Shown here: piece after piece, positions 26,790 to 34,449 of the stretch
How the letters are laid out: the number at the start of each line of letters is the position of its first letter
How positions within the stretch are numbered: the first letter of the stretch is position 1
Source of the DNA: Bacteroidales bacterium
GTDB taxonomy: Bacteria > Bacteroidota > Bacteroidia > Bacteroidales > VadinHA17
Length of the DNA stretch: 64,000 nt
Assembly: GCA_025454795.1 (NCBI GenBank)
Contig: JALONT010000003.1
Location: forward strand, 47,925-111,924
Direction of reading: 5' to 3'
Translations under genes and position numbers: made by a program
Notes under the pieces: model-generated
What the model saw: only the letters and a program-made list of their open reading frames with translations
What the model was told of the DNA's origin: nothing
Database searches by the model: none

Positions 26790-27123
26790 GTATGAACATC
26801 ACATGTTATGTCCGTATGGTAATTTCCGCATCGGTGTGTACGGACATCAAATGTGATGTCCGTACGGGTCCGCGTCGTAGGGACATCACATGTGATGTCA
26901 CGGCCACAACGGTAATGTCGGTGTAGGGACATCACATGTGATGTCACGGCCACAACGGTAATGTCGGTGTAGGGACATCACATGTGATGTCCCTACGGTC
27001 ACAACGGTATTGTAGGCGTAGGGACACGACATGTCGTGTCCCTACCCAAATCCTACCCATGTAGTTTCCCTGCCCGTATCGTAATCCTGCCCATGTCGTT
27101 TCCCTACCCATATCATGTCCCTA
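26790..27123. repeat. REP-like palindrome array next to the RAYT gene
   Basis: Six palindromes with the core GACATCACATGTGATGTC or a variant lie at about 26795, 26843, 26882, 26928, 26974 and 27023. Three are spaced exactly 46 bases apart with identical 28-base spacers. The copies at 26969-26996 and 27018-27045 are perfect 28-base palindromes. Degenerate half-units continue to 27120, and the last unit supplies the hsdS stop codon. The stretch fills the gap between the RAYT gene and hsdS and holds no gene. Confidence 0.88.
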
Positions 27124-28425
27124 CAATATAACCTTTAATCGTTTTTTCCCTGTCAGCAACACCTGCATCAACCCCTTTTTCTGCTCCCTCAGTTTTTCTG
27201 TTTTGGCTTTGAGAAGTAGTATTTCATTGTCAGCCGCTTGTAGCGTCATTGCAATGGAGCGTTGTTCATTCAAGGGTGGCAACTTAAAAACCAAAGACTC
27301 CAATGTTGTTTTGGTTACACTGTAGACAGATGTCCCTGTTGCCTTCTTTCGTAATTCATTCCTTACTCTTTCACTATTAAATAAATATGCTCTGAATAGA
27401 CTGGAAGTAACTCCAGAAAAGTCTCTCAAAACAATAGTATGCAGACCTCCAACAACAGTCTTATCTTGAATATTTATGACTTCAACTGCCTCTCCTACAC
27501 CCTCATAATCTTCTGAGGCATCTGCAATTATAATATCCCCATCATGTAAATAATCTCCTGTATTTACATTAACCTTATTGTCATTTATTCTTGGAATACC
27601 TGATTGGGTTTTAAAGTCAATAAAATCAGTTTCATAATACGCATGAATATCTCCATAATGAATGCAATAATGTTTGCCTTGCTCTCTGGAAAGTCCATCT
27701 CTTGAGATTGAATAGGATTTGATGAAATGAAAACAGTTTTTCAATATATATTCCTTCCATTCCCCACCAAACTCTTTCAATCTTTTCTTCCCTGTTAACA
27801 AATTTTGCATCAGCCATTTTTTCTGCAATTCTTTTTTAGCAATTAGCTGATTGTTGGTGTAAATAGCTGAGTCCATCAGACCAAGGAGATGGGCTATGGC
27901 TTTTTGTTCGGGGAGGGGAGGGATTGGAAGTTTAAGTTTTTTAACGTCAGATGAATTTATTGCAGGGTAATTTGACCCTACTAATAATTGATAAAATTGT
28001 TTTGAAATTCCGGTACTAAAGAGATACTGAAATAGAAATTCATTGTTACATTTTTTTGCAGTAATTACAGCAAATCCTGTGGAGACAATTAAATCTTTAA
28101 CATCGTCTCGTATAAATGAAAAGCCCTGAAGATTTGGACGAACAGTTGACATTAAAACATCACCCTTATGAGCAATTCTCCGAGCCCGAGAAGGAGCAGT
28201 TGCAAAGACCTGTTTAGTAGTTTCAATTTTAAAAACATCACTATCAACATCTGATAAAGAGATATAATCAAACTCATAATCTTTAGCAGTCAGAGAATTC
28301 AAGCTTTCATTATCAATGTCAGCAACATCTTCAAAATGTTTCACTTCCCAATCATCAGGAATTTTGCCGAGTGGTGAGTCTTTATATGTTGAGTTGTTAT
28401 TGTTCATCTGTCTGTAAGTTAACAA
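27121..28425 (-). CDS. hsdS: Type I restriction enzyme S (specificity) subunit
   Basis: A 434-residue two-domain specificity subunit. Each half has a variable target recognition domain followed by a conserved coiled-coil stretch: LPIPPLPEQKAIAHLLGLMD then LMQNLLTGKKRL in the first, LPPLNEQRSIAMTLQAAD then LMQVLLTGKKRL in the second. Each TRD reads half of a bipartite DNA target, so the target itself cannot be told from the sequence. The C-terminus stops directly after the second TGKKRL block, where the palindrome array begins. It lies downstream of hsdM, dinD and a phosphoesterase. Confidence 0.93.
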   Translation of the reverse strand: MLTYRQMNNNNSTYKDSPLGKIPDDWEVKHFEDVADIDNESLNSLTAKDYEFDYISLSDVDSDVFKIETTKQVFATAPSRARRIAHKGDVLMSTVRPNLQGFSFIRDDVKDLIVSTGFAVITAKKCNNEFLFQYLFSTGISKQFYQLLVGSNYPAINSSDVKKLKLPIPPLPEQKAIAHLLGLMDSAIYTNNQLIAKKELQKKWLMQNLLTGKKRLKEFGGEWKEYILKNCFHFIKSYSISRDGLSREQGKHYCIHYGDIHAYYETDFIDFKTQSGIPRINDNKVNVNTGDYLHDGDIIIADASEDYEGVGEAVEVINIQDKTVVGGLHTIVLRDFSGVTSSLFRAYLFNSERVRNELRKKATGTSVYSVTKTTLESLVFKLPPLNEQRSIAMTLQAADNEILLLKAKTEKLREQKKGLMQVLLTGKKRLKVIL

Positions 28426-28503
28426 AATATCATTAAAGATGCATGATTTCTTCGATCATGCGATCGTGCAGAAACTACGCTATTATACTGAATTTCAATA
28501 CAG

Positions 28504-29271
28504 TTAATCATTATCAATAGTAATTATCTTTTTTGTGCTAAACCCCGGGCAATCGTCATATTTTACATACCCAAGTTGATTAGTGGCAAGCGTTGTTGTT
28601 CCGATCTGAAAATCAGGTGTATTGCAATGATGGTGACCGAAAATCCAGAAGTCAGCACACAATCTTAAAATATCATTATACATCTCCACTGCAAAAGCTT
28701 CGTTAAGACTATCTCCTTTATATTTTTCAGGATAATTCATGAATGTCGGAACATGATGGGTAATAACGACTTTTTTCTCAGTTCCATCCTTAGAAATTTC
28801 ATCATTCAGGAAAGCGTGGCATTGTTCATGAAGAAAATTATAATGATCAGGAGTTAAACCTCTGTTGTTATATTTAATTGTATGAAAATCTGACAGTCTT
28901 TGTCTTATTTCAAATTGATTGCTCGCACTAATATTTGTCCACAGGGTTGAGAAAATAAATTTCACATTCTCCTGAAGAACAGAAACATTGTTCACCAGAA
29001 ACAGGTTCTCTTTTATTTTCTCATTAAATGATCCTGTCCGGGTTGAGATATCAGAATTATAGTATTCGTGATTACCCGGAATCCAATATGTAGTTTCAAA
29101 ATTATCTGATATGTAACTGAAGAAATCAGCATGCTTATCCATTACCGCAAATGGAACAATATCACCTGCAAGCAATAGGACATCGCCTCCGGGCAGCAAG
29201 GGATTTTTTCTTAAGAATTCTCTGTTTTCAGGGAATTCCAGGTGCAAGTCGGAAGCATATTGTAGTTTCAT
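28504..29271 (-). CDS. Calcineurin-like metallophosphoesterase
   Basis: A 255-residue phosphoesterase with the metal motifs in order: SDLHLEF near the N-terminus, GGDVLLLAGDIVP, WIPGNHEYY, VVITHHVPT and FGHHHCNT. All ligands of the two-metal centre are present. The substrate is unknown. It sits inside the restriction locus; its ATG overlaps the stop of the dinD remnant as ATGA, so it was coupled to the original dinD. A role in defence is possible but only suggested by position. Confidence 0.88.
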   Translation of the reverse strand: MKLQYASDLHLEFPENREFLRKNPLLPGGDVLLLAGDIVPFAVMDKHADFFSYISDNFETTYWIPGNHEYYNSDISTRTGSFNEKIKENLFLVNNVSVLQENVKFIFSTLWTNISASNQFEIRQRLSDFHTIKYNNRGLTPDHYNFLHEQCHAFLNDEISKDGTEKKVVITHHVPTFMNYPEKYKGDSLNEAFAVEMYNDILRLCADFWIFGHHHCNTPDFQIGTTTLATNQLGYVKYDDCPGFSTKKIITIDND

Positions 29272-29700
29272 TTTTTCTTTTTACCGGTTAGCTTTTTCGG
29301 ATTATCCTTCTTATCAAGTTTTTTGATACTACCTGCTACAGGTAAATTCTCTGGCATTGTGCCGCCAAGCTCCTGAATGGTTCTCCTCTTTACCCGGATC
29401 AGCATTTTGCACTATAAGATAACAAGCGTAACGGGAAAGTTTTACATTTTCAGTTTCTCGTTTGGCACCCTTTCCTAATTCGATCATATCGAGGATATCC
29501 TCGAAATGATCCGACACCGCATAACCACTATTGCTGCAAGCCTCTTTTGCCCGGTCAATTACAGGTTTAAAATGCCGATATTCCGAATACTCTAAAACCT
29601 TAGCTAAATCCCTGGCAGTCCAGTATTCAGAATTATTCTCACCCATCCTTTTTATTTGTTCGAAAATAGTCTGATTAGGATTTGATAATTTATTGTCCAT
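29268..29700 (-). pseudogene. dinD: dinD-like gene with a large internal deletion
   Basis: The first 105 codons read as the N-terminal half of DinD (EYWTARDLAKVLEYSEYRHF, then KLSRYACYLIVQNADPGKE). The next residues do not match, but in another frame the sequence TIQELGGTMPENLP and a lysine-rich tail follow and end at a TGA that overlaps the next start codon as ATGA. This is the expected DinD C-terminus. About 130-150 middle codons are therefore missing and the frame is shifted at about 29385. DinD is a DNA-damage-inducible protein often found in type I restriction loci. Confidence 0.75.
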
Positions 29701-29709
29701 TTGATTAAA

Positions 29710-31308
29710 TTATTTTGTTGCTCCCAATTCTTTTAAGTACTTATTCAATTCGGCTTGTACTGTTTTTAACTCCCCTTCAAGTTTCTCTATTTCAACATGA
29801 ACAGCAGCAATATCGACTTCAGGTTCTTCTTCAAAAGTGTCAACATATCGTGGAATGTTAAGGTTGAAATCGTTTTCTTTTATTTCGGCGAATGTTGCTA
29901 CAAAACTGAATTTATCTTCAATAATACCCACCCCCAACCCCTCCGGGGAGGGGAGCCTGACTTCATTGAATTTACGATAAGTATCCACAATATGATCTAT
30001 ATCTGCTGGTCGTAGTCTGTTTTGGTTCTTAGCCGATTCATAATGTTTACTGGCATCGATAAATAGAACAGGATCTTGCCCTTTATCTTTTCTTGCCCTG
30101 TTGAAAATCATGATTGCGGCCGGAATACCAGTTCCAAAAAACAAGTTTGCAGGTAACCCAATGACTGCTTCCAGTAGATTTTCTTCAATTGTTTTCTGCC
30201 TGATCTTCCCTTCACTTGCACCACGGAATAAAACTCCATGAGGTACAACGACTCCAACTTTCCCTTTACCTTCGTATGCAGTTTCAATCATGTGACTAAT
30301 AAATGCCCAATCTCCTTTGCTTTTAGGTGGCGTGCCTCTCCAAAAGCGATTGTATTTGTCAGTTTCCGGGTCAAAGCTGTCGCTGGCTTTGTTTTCTTCT
30401 TTATCATCACTCTTTCCCCACTTATCTAATGAGAAAGGAGGATTAGCAACTACGGTATCAAACTTCATCAGAGCATCGCCTTCTTTCAGTTTCGGGTTTC
30501 GGATTGTATCTCCCCATCGAATTGTTGCATTATCAAAACCATGTAAAAACATATTCATAACTGCCAGTGCCCAGGTGCTTCCGTTGGCTTCCTGTCCATA
30601 GAGTGAAAAATTGTCTGAGCCAACCTCTTCACCGGCTTTAATCAGCAACGAAGCTGATCCACAAGTCGGGTCGCAAATACGTGAACCTGGTTTTGATTTG
30701 GTAAGTTTAGCAATAAGGGTAGATACTTCTTTTGGCGTAAAGAATTCTCCAGCCTTTTTCCCGGCATCGCTTGCAAAATTTTCAATCAGGAACATGTACG
30801 CACCACCAATGATATCAGTGCCTTCAAGATGTGACGGTTTAAGGTTTAACGTTTCTTTATTAAAATCGAGCAGAAGGTTTTTCAGCCTGGTATTTTTATC
30901 CTTTGTATCGCCCAATACACTGCTGTTGAAATTTATATTCTGGAATATTCCTGCACCATCTTCGCTATATAGTTTGTCGCGGTTGGCTTCTACCAGATCT
31001 TCCAATGCAATATCTATTAACTCGCCGATATTAAGCTCGTTCCGGTGATCAAATAAATAGTTAAAATGGCTGTGTTCCGGCACCACAAAACGTTCATGCT
31101 TCATGGCACGATCTGCACGTTCTTTGTCGCCGCTATATTTTTTCAAATGAGATTCATACTTATCATCATGTACATCACTCAGGTATTTTACAAAAAGCAT
31201 AGTGAGAACATAATCCTTATAAACGCTGGGGTCAATGCTTCCCCGAAATGTGTCACATGCTTTCCAGACGGCGTCGTTAATATCTTTTTGTGTTATTTTT
31301 TTTGTCAT
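29710..31308 (-). CDS. hsdM: Type I restriction enzyme M (methylase) subunit
   Basis: An N6-adenine methyltransferase of 532 residues. It has the helical N-terminal domain, SAM motif I DPTCGSASLL (213-222) and catalytic motif IV NPPF (289-292) in the order of gamma-class enzymes, then the C-terminal NLNIPRYVDTF block and a terminal coiled coil. Residues 451-464 (RLPSPEGLGVGIIE) are an unusual extra segment encoded by a GC-rich dispersed repeat; the surrounding sequence reads as a normal HsdM without it. It starts six bases after the half-length S gene. Confidence 0.95.
   Translation of the reverse strand: MTKKITQKDINDAVWKACDTFRGSIDPSVYKDYVLTMLFVKYLSDVHDDKYESHLKKYSGDKERADRAMKHERFVVPEHSHFNYLFDHRNELNIGELIDIALEDLVEANRDKLYSEDGAGIFQNINFNSSVLGDTKDKNTRLKNLLLDFNKETLNLKPSHLEGTDIIGGAYMFLIENFASDAGKKAGEFFTPKEVSTLIAKLTKSKPGSRICDPTCGSASLLIKAGEEVGSDNFSLYGQEANGSTWALAVMNMFLHGFDNATIRWGDTIRNPKLKEGDALMKFDTVVANPPFSLDKWGKSDDKEENKASDSFDPETDKYNRFWRGTPPKSKGDWAFISHMIETAYEGKGKVGVVVPHGVLFRGASEGKIRQKTIEENLLEAVIGLPANLFFGTGIPAAIMIFNRARKDKGQDPVLFIDASKHYESAKNQNRLRPADIDHIVDTYRKFNEVRLPSPEGLGVGIIEDKFSFVATFAEIKENDFNLNIPRYVDTFEEEPEVDIAAVHVEIEKLEGELKTVQAELNKYLKELGATK
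29926..29965. repeat. CCCCTCC-type GC-rich repeat inside hsdM
   Basis: On the minus strand the stretch reads CTCCCCTCCCCGGAG followed by GGGGTTGGGGGTGGGT, the same pattern as the intergenic copies at 34346-34400 and 55178-55218. It keeps the hsdM frame and adds about 14 residues. Confidence 0.65.
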
Positions 31309-31313
31309 GTTAC

Positions 31314-31880
31314 TTATTTTATGGCGTTGATTATTTGTTGTTGAATTTGTTTTTCCCGCAGAGACTCAATTTGCTGCTGCAGTTTTCTTTCTGCGTTTCT
31401 GAGATGGGTAATTATTAGAATCGCCTTTTGAGTATCCAAATCCGGGATAGATAATTCCAATTCATCAATTACAGATTTTGAGATGGAAACTATAGAACTT
31501 CCTACTGCCTGACTTTTCAAATAATTCTGAGATGATGACCTGTTGAGATACCATGTCAAATACTCCGGAAGAACTTTATCCTGGAAATCCTCATTTAAAC
31601 GAATCACAAAGAACGAAGTGGAAGCTACTGCAGGCAAGTTTTTACTTTCGTAGAGAGCTGCAAAATTTTTTGTTCCCTTGGCAGCAAAAATTATATCACC
31701 GTCGTGTAATAAATGTTTTTCAGAAATGCTTTCTTCTTTTAAATCAGGGTATAAAGAGCTTCTTAGGATTCCATTTTCATCAAAGTGCTTTGCCTGCAAG
31801 TACACAATCTGGCCTTCCTTAACTGGCTTAGCAAAGACCCCGGTTTGAATAAAAGCGATATGTTTTAATGTTATTCTCAA
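31314..31880 (-). CDS. Half-length type I S-like subunit (single TRD)
   Basis: A 188-residue protein with one target-recognition-like domain (HLLHDGDIIFAAKGTKNF, PEYLTWYLNR, SSIVSISKSVIDELEL) followed by a single coiled-coil tail (LDTQKAILIITHLRNAERKL to the C-terminus). It equals one half of a normal HsdS. Half-size S subunits can dimerise to form a symmetric specificity unit or may act as regulators. It is the first gene of the restriction operon and carries its own ATG behind a Bacteroidota-type promoter. It is not a truncated copy of the hsdS at 27121, whose halves have different sequences. Confidence 0.8.
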   Translation of the reverse strand: MRITLKHIAFIQTGVFAKPVKEGQIVYLQAKHFDENGILRSSLYPDLKEESISEKHLLHDGDIIFAAKGTKNFAALYESKNLPAVASTSFFVIRLNEDFQDKVLPEYLTWYLNRSSSQNYLKSQAVGSSIVSISKSVIDELELSIPDLDTQKAILIITHLRNAERKLQQQIESLREKQIQQQIINAIK

Positions 31881-31905
31881 AATATTTAATTAAGTAATAC
31901 AGCTA

Positions 31906-31937
31906 CAAAGATAGGTAATATATTCCAATCTACCAAA
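31906..31937 (-). promoter_or_regulatory. Putative promoter of the restriction operon
   Basis: The minus strand has TATCTTTG (31906-31913), a match to TAnnTTTG, with TTTG (31934-31937) 20 bases upstream as the -33 box. It lies about 26 bases before the first start codon of the operon. The rest of the 31881-32129 gap is AT-rich, with nothing else recognised. Confidence 0.5.
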
Positions 31938-32129
31938 TATATTTCAATATATTATTGAGTAGTGGTTCTACAAATATGAAATTAGATAATAAAATGTAAC
32001 CATACTAAGATACAATCTAAATCAAACTGAGTGGTTTTCTCCCCGGATAAAATTTACCCCCTGCAAATGCAACAATTCATTTTCTACTCTGTCTTTAGAT
32101 TGAAAACATTGAATTAAACAAGGAAGAAG

Positions 32130-32849
32130 ATGAAAACAATGAATTATCTGACGATTATGGTTCTGCTTCTGGGAATCACCGTTTTTGCAAACGGTCAGAT
32201 CCGCAAAACAGTTTATGGAAATAATAATGTCGTAACAAAAGAAAGACCAGCCGGCTCATTTTCAGGAATTAAAGTCAGCACAGGTATTGATGTGTACCTT
32301 AGCCAGGGTGACATGATGAGTATCACGGTAGAAGCTGATGAAAACCTTCATGAATATATTAAGACTGAAGTCAGGAATGGTACATTGAACGTTTATTCCG
32401 ATGCCTATATCCGTGATGCAGAAACGAAAAAGGTATATGTAACTATGAAAGAGGTACTTTCAGTAAGTACAACCAGTGCAGGTGACGTTGTCGGTGAAAC
32501 TCCTGTAAAAACAGATGACCTGAAATTATCTGCATCAAGTGCAGGTGATATAAAACTGGAGGTATATGCTAAAAATATTGATTTAAATGGCAGCAGTTCC
32601 GGGGATATTACATTATCAGGAGAGGCAGATATTCTGAATGCCGACCTGAGCAGCGCAGGCGACCTGAATGCATATAATCTGAAGGTAAGGGAAGCCAGGA
32701 TTTCAGTTTCAAGCGCCGGCGATGCAGATATTTATGTAACTGAAAGACTTAAAGCTAATGCATCGAGTGCAGGTGATGTCAATTATAAAGGTGATCCTGA
32801 ATATGTTGATGCCCATTCTTCAAGCGCAGGAGGAGTACACAAAAAGTAG
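32130..32849 (+). CDS. Secreted GIN-domain (DUF2807) protein
   Basis: A 239-residue protein with a signal peptide (hydrophobic core LTIMVLLLGITVFA) and a repetitive beta-helix-like body. SSAGD or a close variant recurs about eight times at intervals of roughly 15-25 residues (TSAGDV, SSAGDIKL, SSSGDITL, SSAGDLNA and others), the hallmark of the head-domain GIN/DUF2807 family. These proteins are exported and of unknown function; adhesion has been suggested from fold alone. A rho-independent terminator follows. Confidence 0.85.
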   Translation: MKTMNYLTIMVLLLGITVFANGQIRKTVYGNNNVVTKERPAGSFSGIKVSTGIDVYLSQGDMMSITVEADENLHEYIKTEVRNGTLNVYSDAYIRDAETKKVYVTMKEVLSVSTTSAGDVVGETPVKTDDLKLSASSAGDIKLEVYAKNIDLNGSSSGDITLSGEADILNADLSSAGDLNAYNLKVREARISVSSAGDADIYVTERLKANASSAGDVNYKGDPEYVDAHSSSAGGVHKK

Positions 32850-32883
32850 CTTCTCCCATATATATATTTCCCATTTTATTGTA

Positions 32884-32916
32884 AACCGTCAGGGGCTAAC
32901 TCTGACGGTTTTTTTT
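32884..32916 (+). terminator. Rho-independent terminator after the GIN gene
   Basis: AACCGTCAG (32884-32892) pairs exactly with CTGACGGTT (32902-32910), with a nine-base loop, followed by a run of T. It lies 35 bases after the stop codon and before pgi. Confidence 0.88.
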
Positions 32917-32957
32917 AACTTTACAGCCGGTAATTAACTCTGAAAATAATTACAGGA

Positions 32958-34301
32958 ATGAAAGAAAGCATTAGTATCAGTCTGAAAAATACAGGCGGAT
33001 TTGTCCCTTACGAGGAGGTCATTGCACTTGCCCAGCAATCGGTAAGACATCTCGAATCACTCAATGCCGGAACAGGCACTGGAAATGATTTTCTGGGGTG
33101 GCTGTCACTTCCTGATGATATAATTCAGCAGTTCAGCAAGCTTGAAAAGACAGCAATGCATTTAAGATCTATATCTGATACAACCGTGGTAATCGGTATC
33201 GGAGGCTCATATCTGGGTTCAAAAGCAGTAATAGAGGCTCTAACACATACTTTTTCGCGCGAACTGAAACCAAAACATCATGAAATACTATTTGCCGGCC
33301 ATAATATCTGTGAAGATTATATGGCCGATCTGCTTGAAATCCTGGGTAGCAAAAACTATTCAATAATTGTAATTTCAAAATCCGGAACTACAACGGAACC
33401 TGCCCTTGCATTCAGGATACTAAAGGATCATCTTGAAAAGAAAGTCGGTAAACCTGCAGCAGCAGACAGGATAATTGCGATTACTGATAGTTCAAGGGGA
33501 GCATTGAGGACCCTGGCTGAGACTAATGGATATGAGACATTTGTAATCCCCGATAATATCGGAGGAAGATATTCGGTCCTTACTCCGGTCGGCCTTCTGC
33601 CAATTGCGGTAAGCGGACTCGATATAAAGACTCTTGTAAAGGGCGCAAAGTCCATGGAAGAGATGATCCGTAAGAACAAGATTGCTTCAACAAATCCTGC
33701 CCTGATGTATGCTGCTGCCCGTAACCTGATACTGCAGACCGGCAGGTCGGTTGAGATACTGGTTGGATTTACACCAAAACTTCATTATTTCTCCGAGTGG
33801 TGGAAACAGCTTTTCGGAGAGAGCGAGGGCAAAGAAGGAAAAGGCATTTTCCCGGCTTCAGTAGATTTTACAACTGATCTGCATTCTCTCGGACAATATA
33901 TTCAGGAGGGTAAACGGATCTTGTTTGAAACGATGATCTCAGTAAAAAATCCGAAGAAGAAATTAACCATTCCCCTGGAAAAAGATGACTCTGACCAGCT
34001 AAATTACCTTGCCGGTAAAAGACTCTCAGAAGTGAACCATAACGCTGAAACAGGGACTGTACTGGCTCATAATGACGGTAATGTACCTGTAATAAATATA
34101 AATGTGCCGGAACTTGATGAGTATTATCTCGGACAGCTTATCTACTTCTTTGAACTCTCCTGTGCTGTAAGCGGTTATATCCTTGATGTAAATCCTTTCG
34201 ACCAGCCCGGGGTTGAAGCCTATAAGAAGAATATGTTTGCGCTCCTTAACAAGACCGGATTTGAAGAAGCCGGAAAAAAATTAAAAGAAAGATTGAAATA
34301 A
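32958..34301 (+). CDS. pgi: Glucose-6-phosphate isomerase
   Basis: Interconverts glucose 6-phosphate and fructose 6-phosphate. The 447-residue protein is the short bacterial form and has IGGSYLGSKAVIEAL, the phosphate loop SKSGTTTEPA, NIGGRYSVLTPVGLLP and the C-terminal NPFDQPGVEAYKKNMF with the catalytic lysine. It follows the GIN-gene terminator and has its own TAACTTTA promoter-like box (about 32916). The downstream gap holds GC-rich repeats. Confidence 0.95.
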   Translation: MKESISISLKNTGGFVPYEEVIALAQQSVRHLESLNAGTGTGNDFLGWLSLPDDIIQQFSKLEKTAMHLRSISDTTVVIGIGGSYLGSKAVIEALTHTFSRELKPKHHEILFAGHNICEDYMADLLEILGSKNYSIIVISKSGTTTEPALAFRILKDHLEKKVGKPAAADRIIAITDSSRGALRTLAETNGYETFVIPDNIGGRYSVLTPVGLLPIAVSGLDIKTLVKGAKSMEEMIRKNKIASTNPALMYAAARNLILQTGRSVEILVGFTPKLHYFSEWWKQLFGESEGKEGKGIFPASVDFTTDLHSLGQYIQEGKRILFETMISVKNPKKKLTIPLEKDDSDQLNYLAGKRLSEVNHNAETGTVLAHNDGNVPVININVPELDEYYLGQLIYFFELSCAVSGYILDVNPFDQPGVEAYKKNMFALLNKTGFEEAGKKLKERLK

Positions 34302-34345
34302 ATGTTGAAGGGGGTTGAGTGGGGTTGAAGGGAGTTACGACAAAG

Positions 34346-34400
34346 AATCCCCTCCCCGGAGAGCCTGCCCCGCTTCGGCGGGGGGTTAGGGGTGGGTTCT
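34346..34400. repeat. CCCCTCC-type GC-rich hairpin repeat (intergenic copy)
   Basis: TCCCCTCCCCGGAG, then CCCCGCTTCGGCGGGG (a perfect short hairpin), then GGGTTAGGGGTGGGTTC. It lies in the pgi-kinase gap, preceded at 34303-34335 by a GGGTTGAAGGG-type direct repeat. The same ends occur at 29926-29965 and 55178-55218. Confidence 0.7.
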
Positions 34401-34449
34401 TATTCTATTGATACACAAATAATTAATTTATATTATAATTTTAAACAAT

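Noticed and set aside
26765..26953. Sixty-three extra N-terminal codons on the RAYT gene
   Set aside because: They only translate the palindromes (repeated DITCDV-type peptides) and precede the family's normal start.
26843..27045. Regularly spaced repeats that resemble a CRISPR array
   Set aside because: The repeated units are full palindromes, the intervening 28-base spacers at 26900-26927 and 26946-26973 are identical, and there are no cas genes. A RAYT gene beside it explains the array as REP-like.
30611..31048. Open frame of 145 codons on the plus strand
   Set aside because: It is antisense to hsdM, whose SAM motif lies in the same interval.
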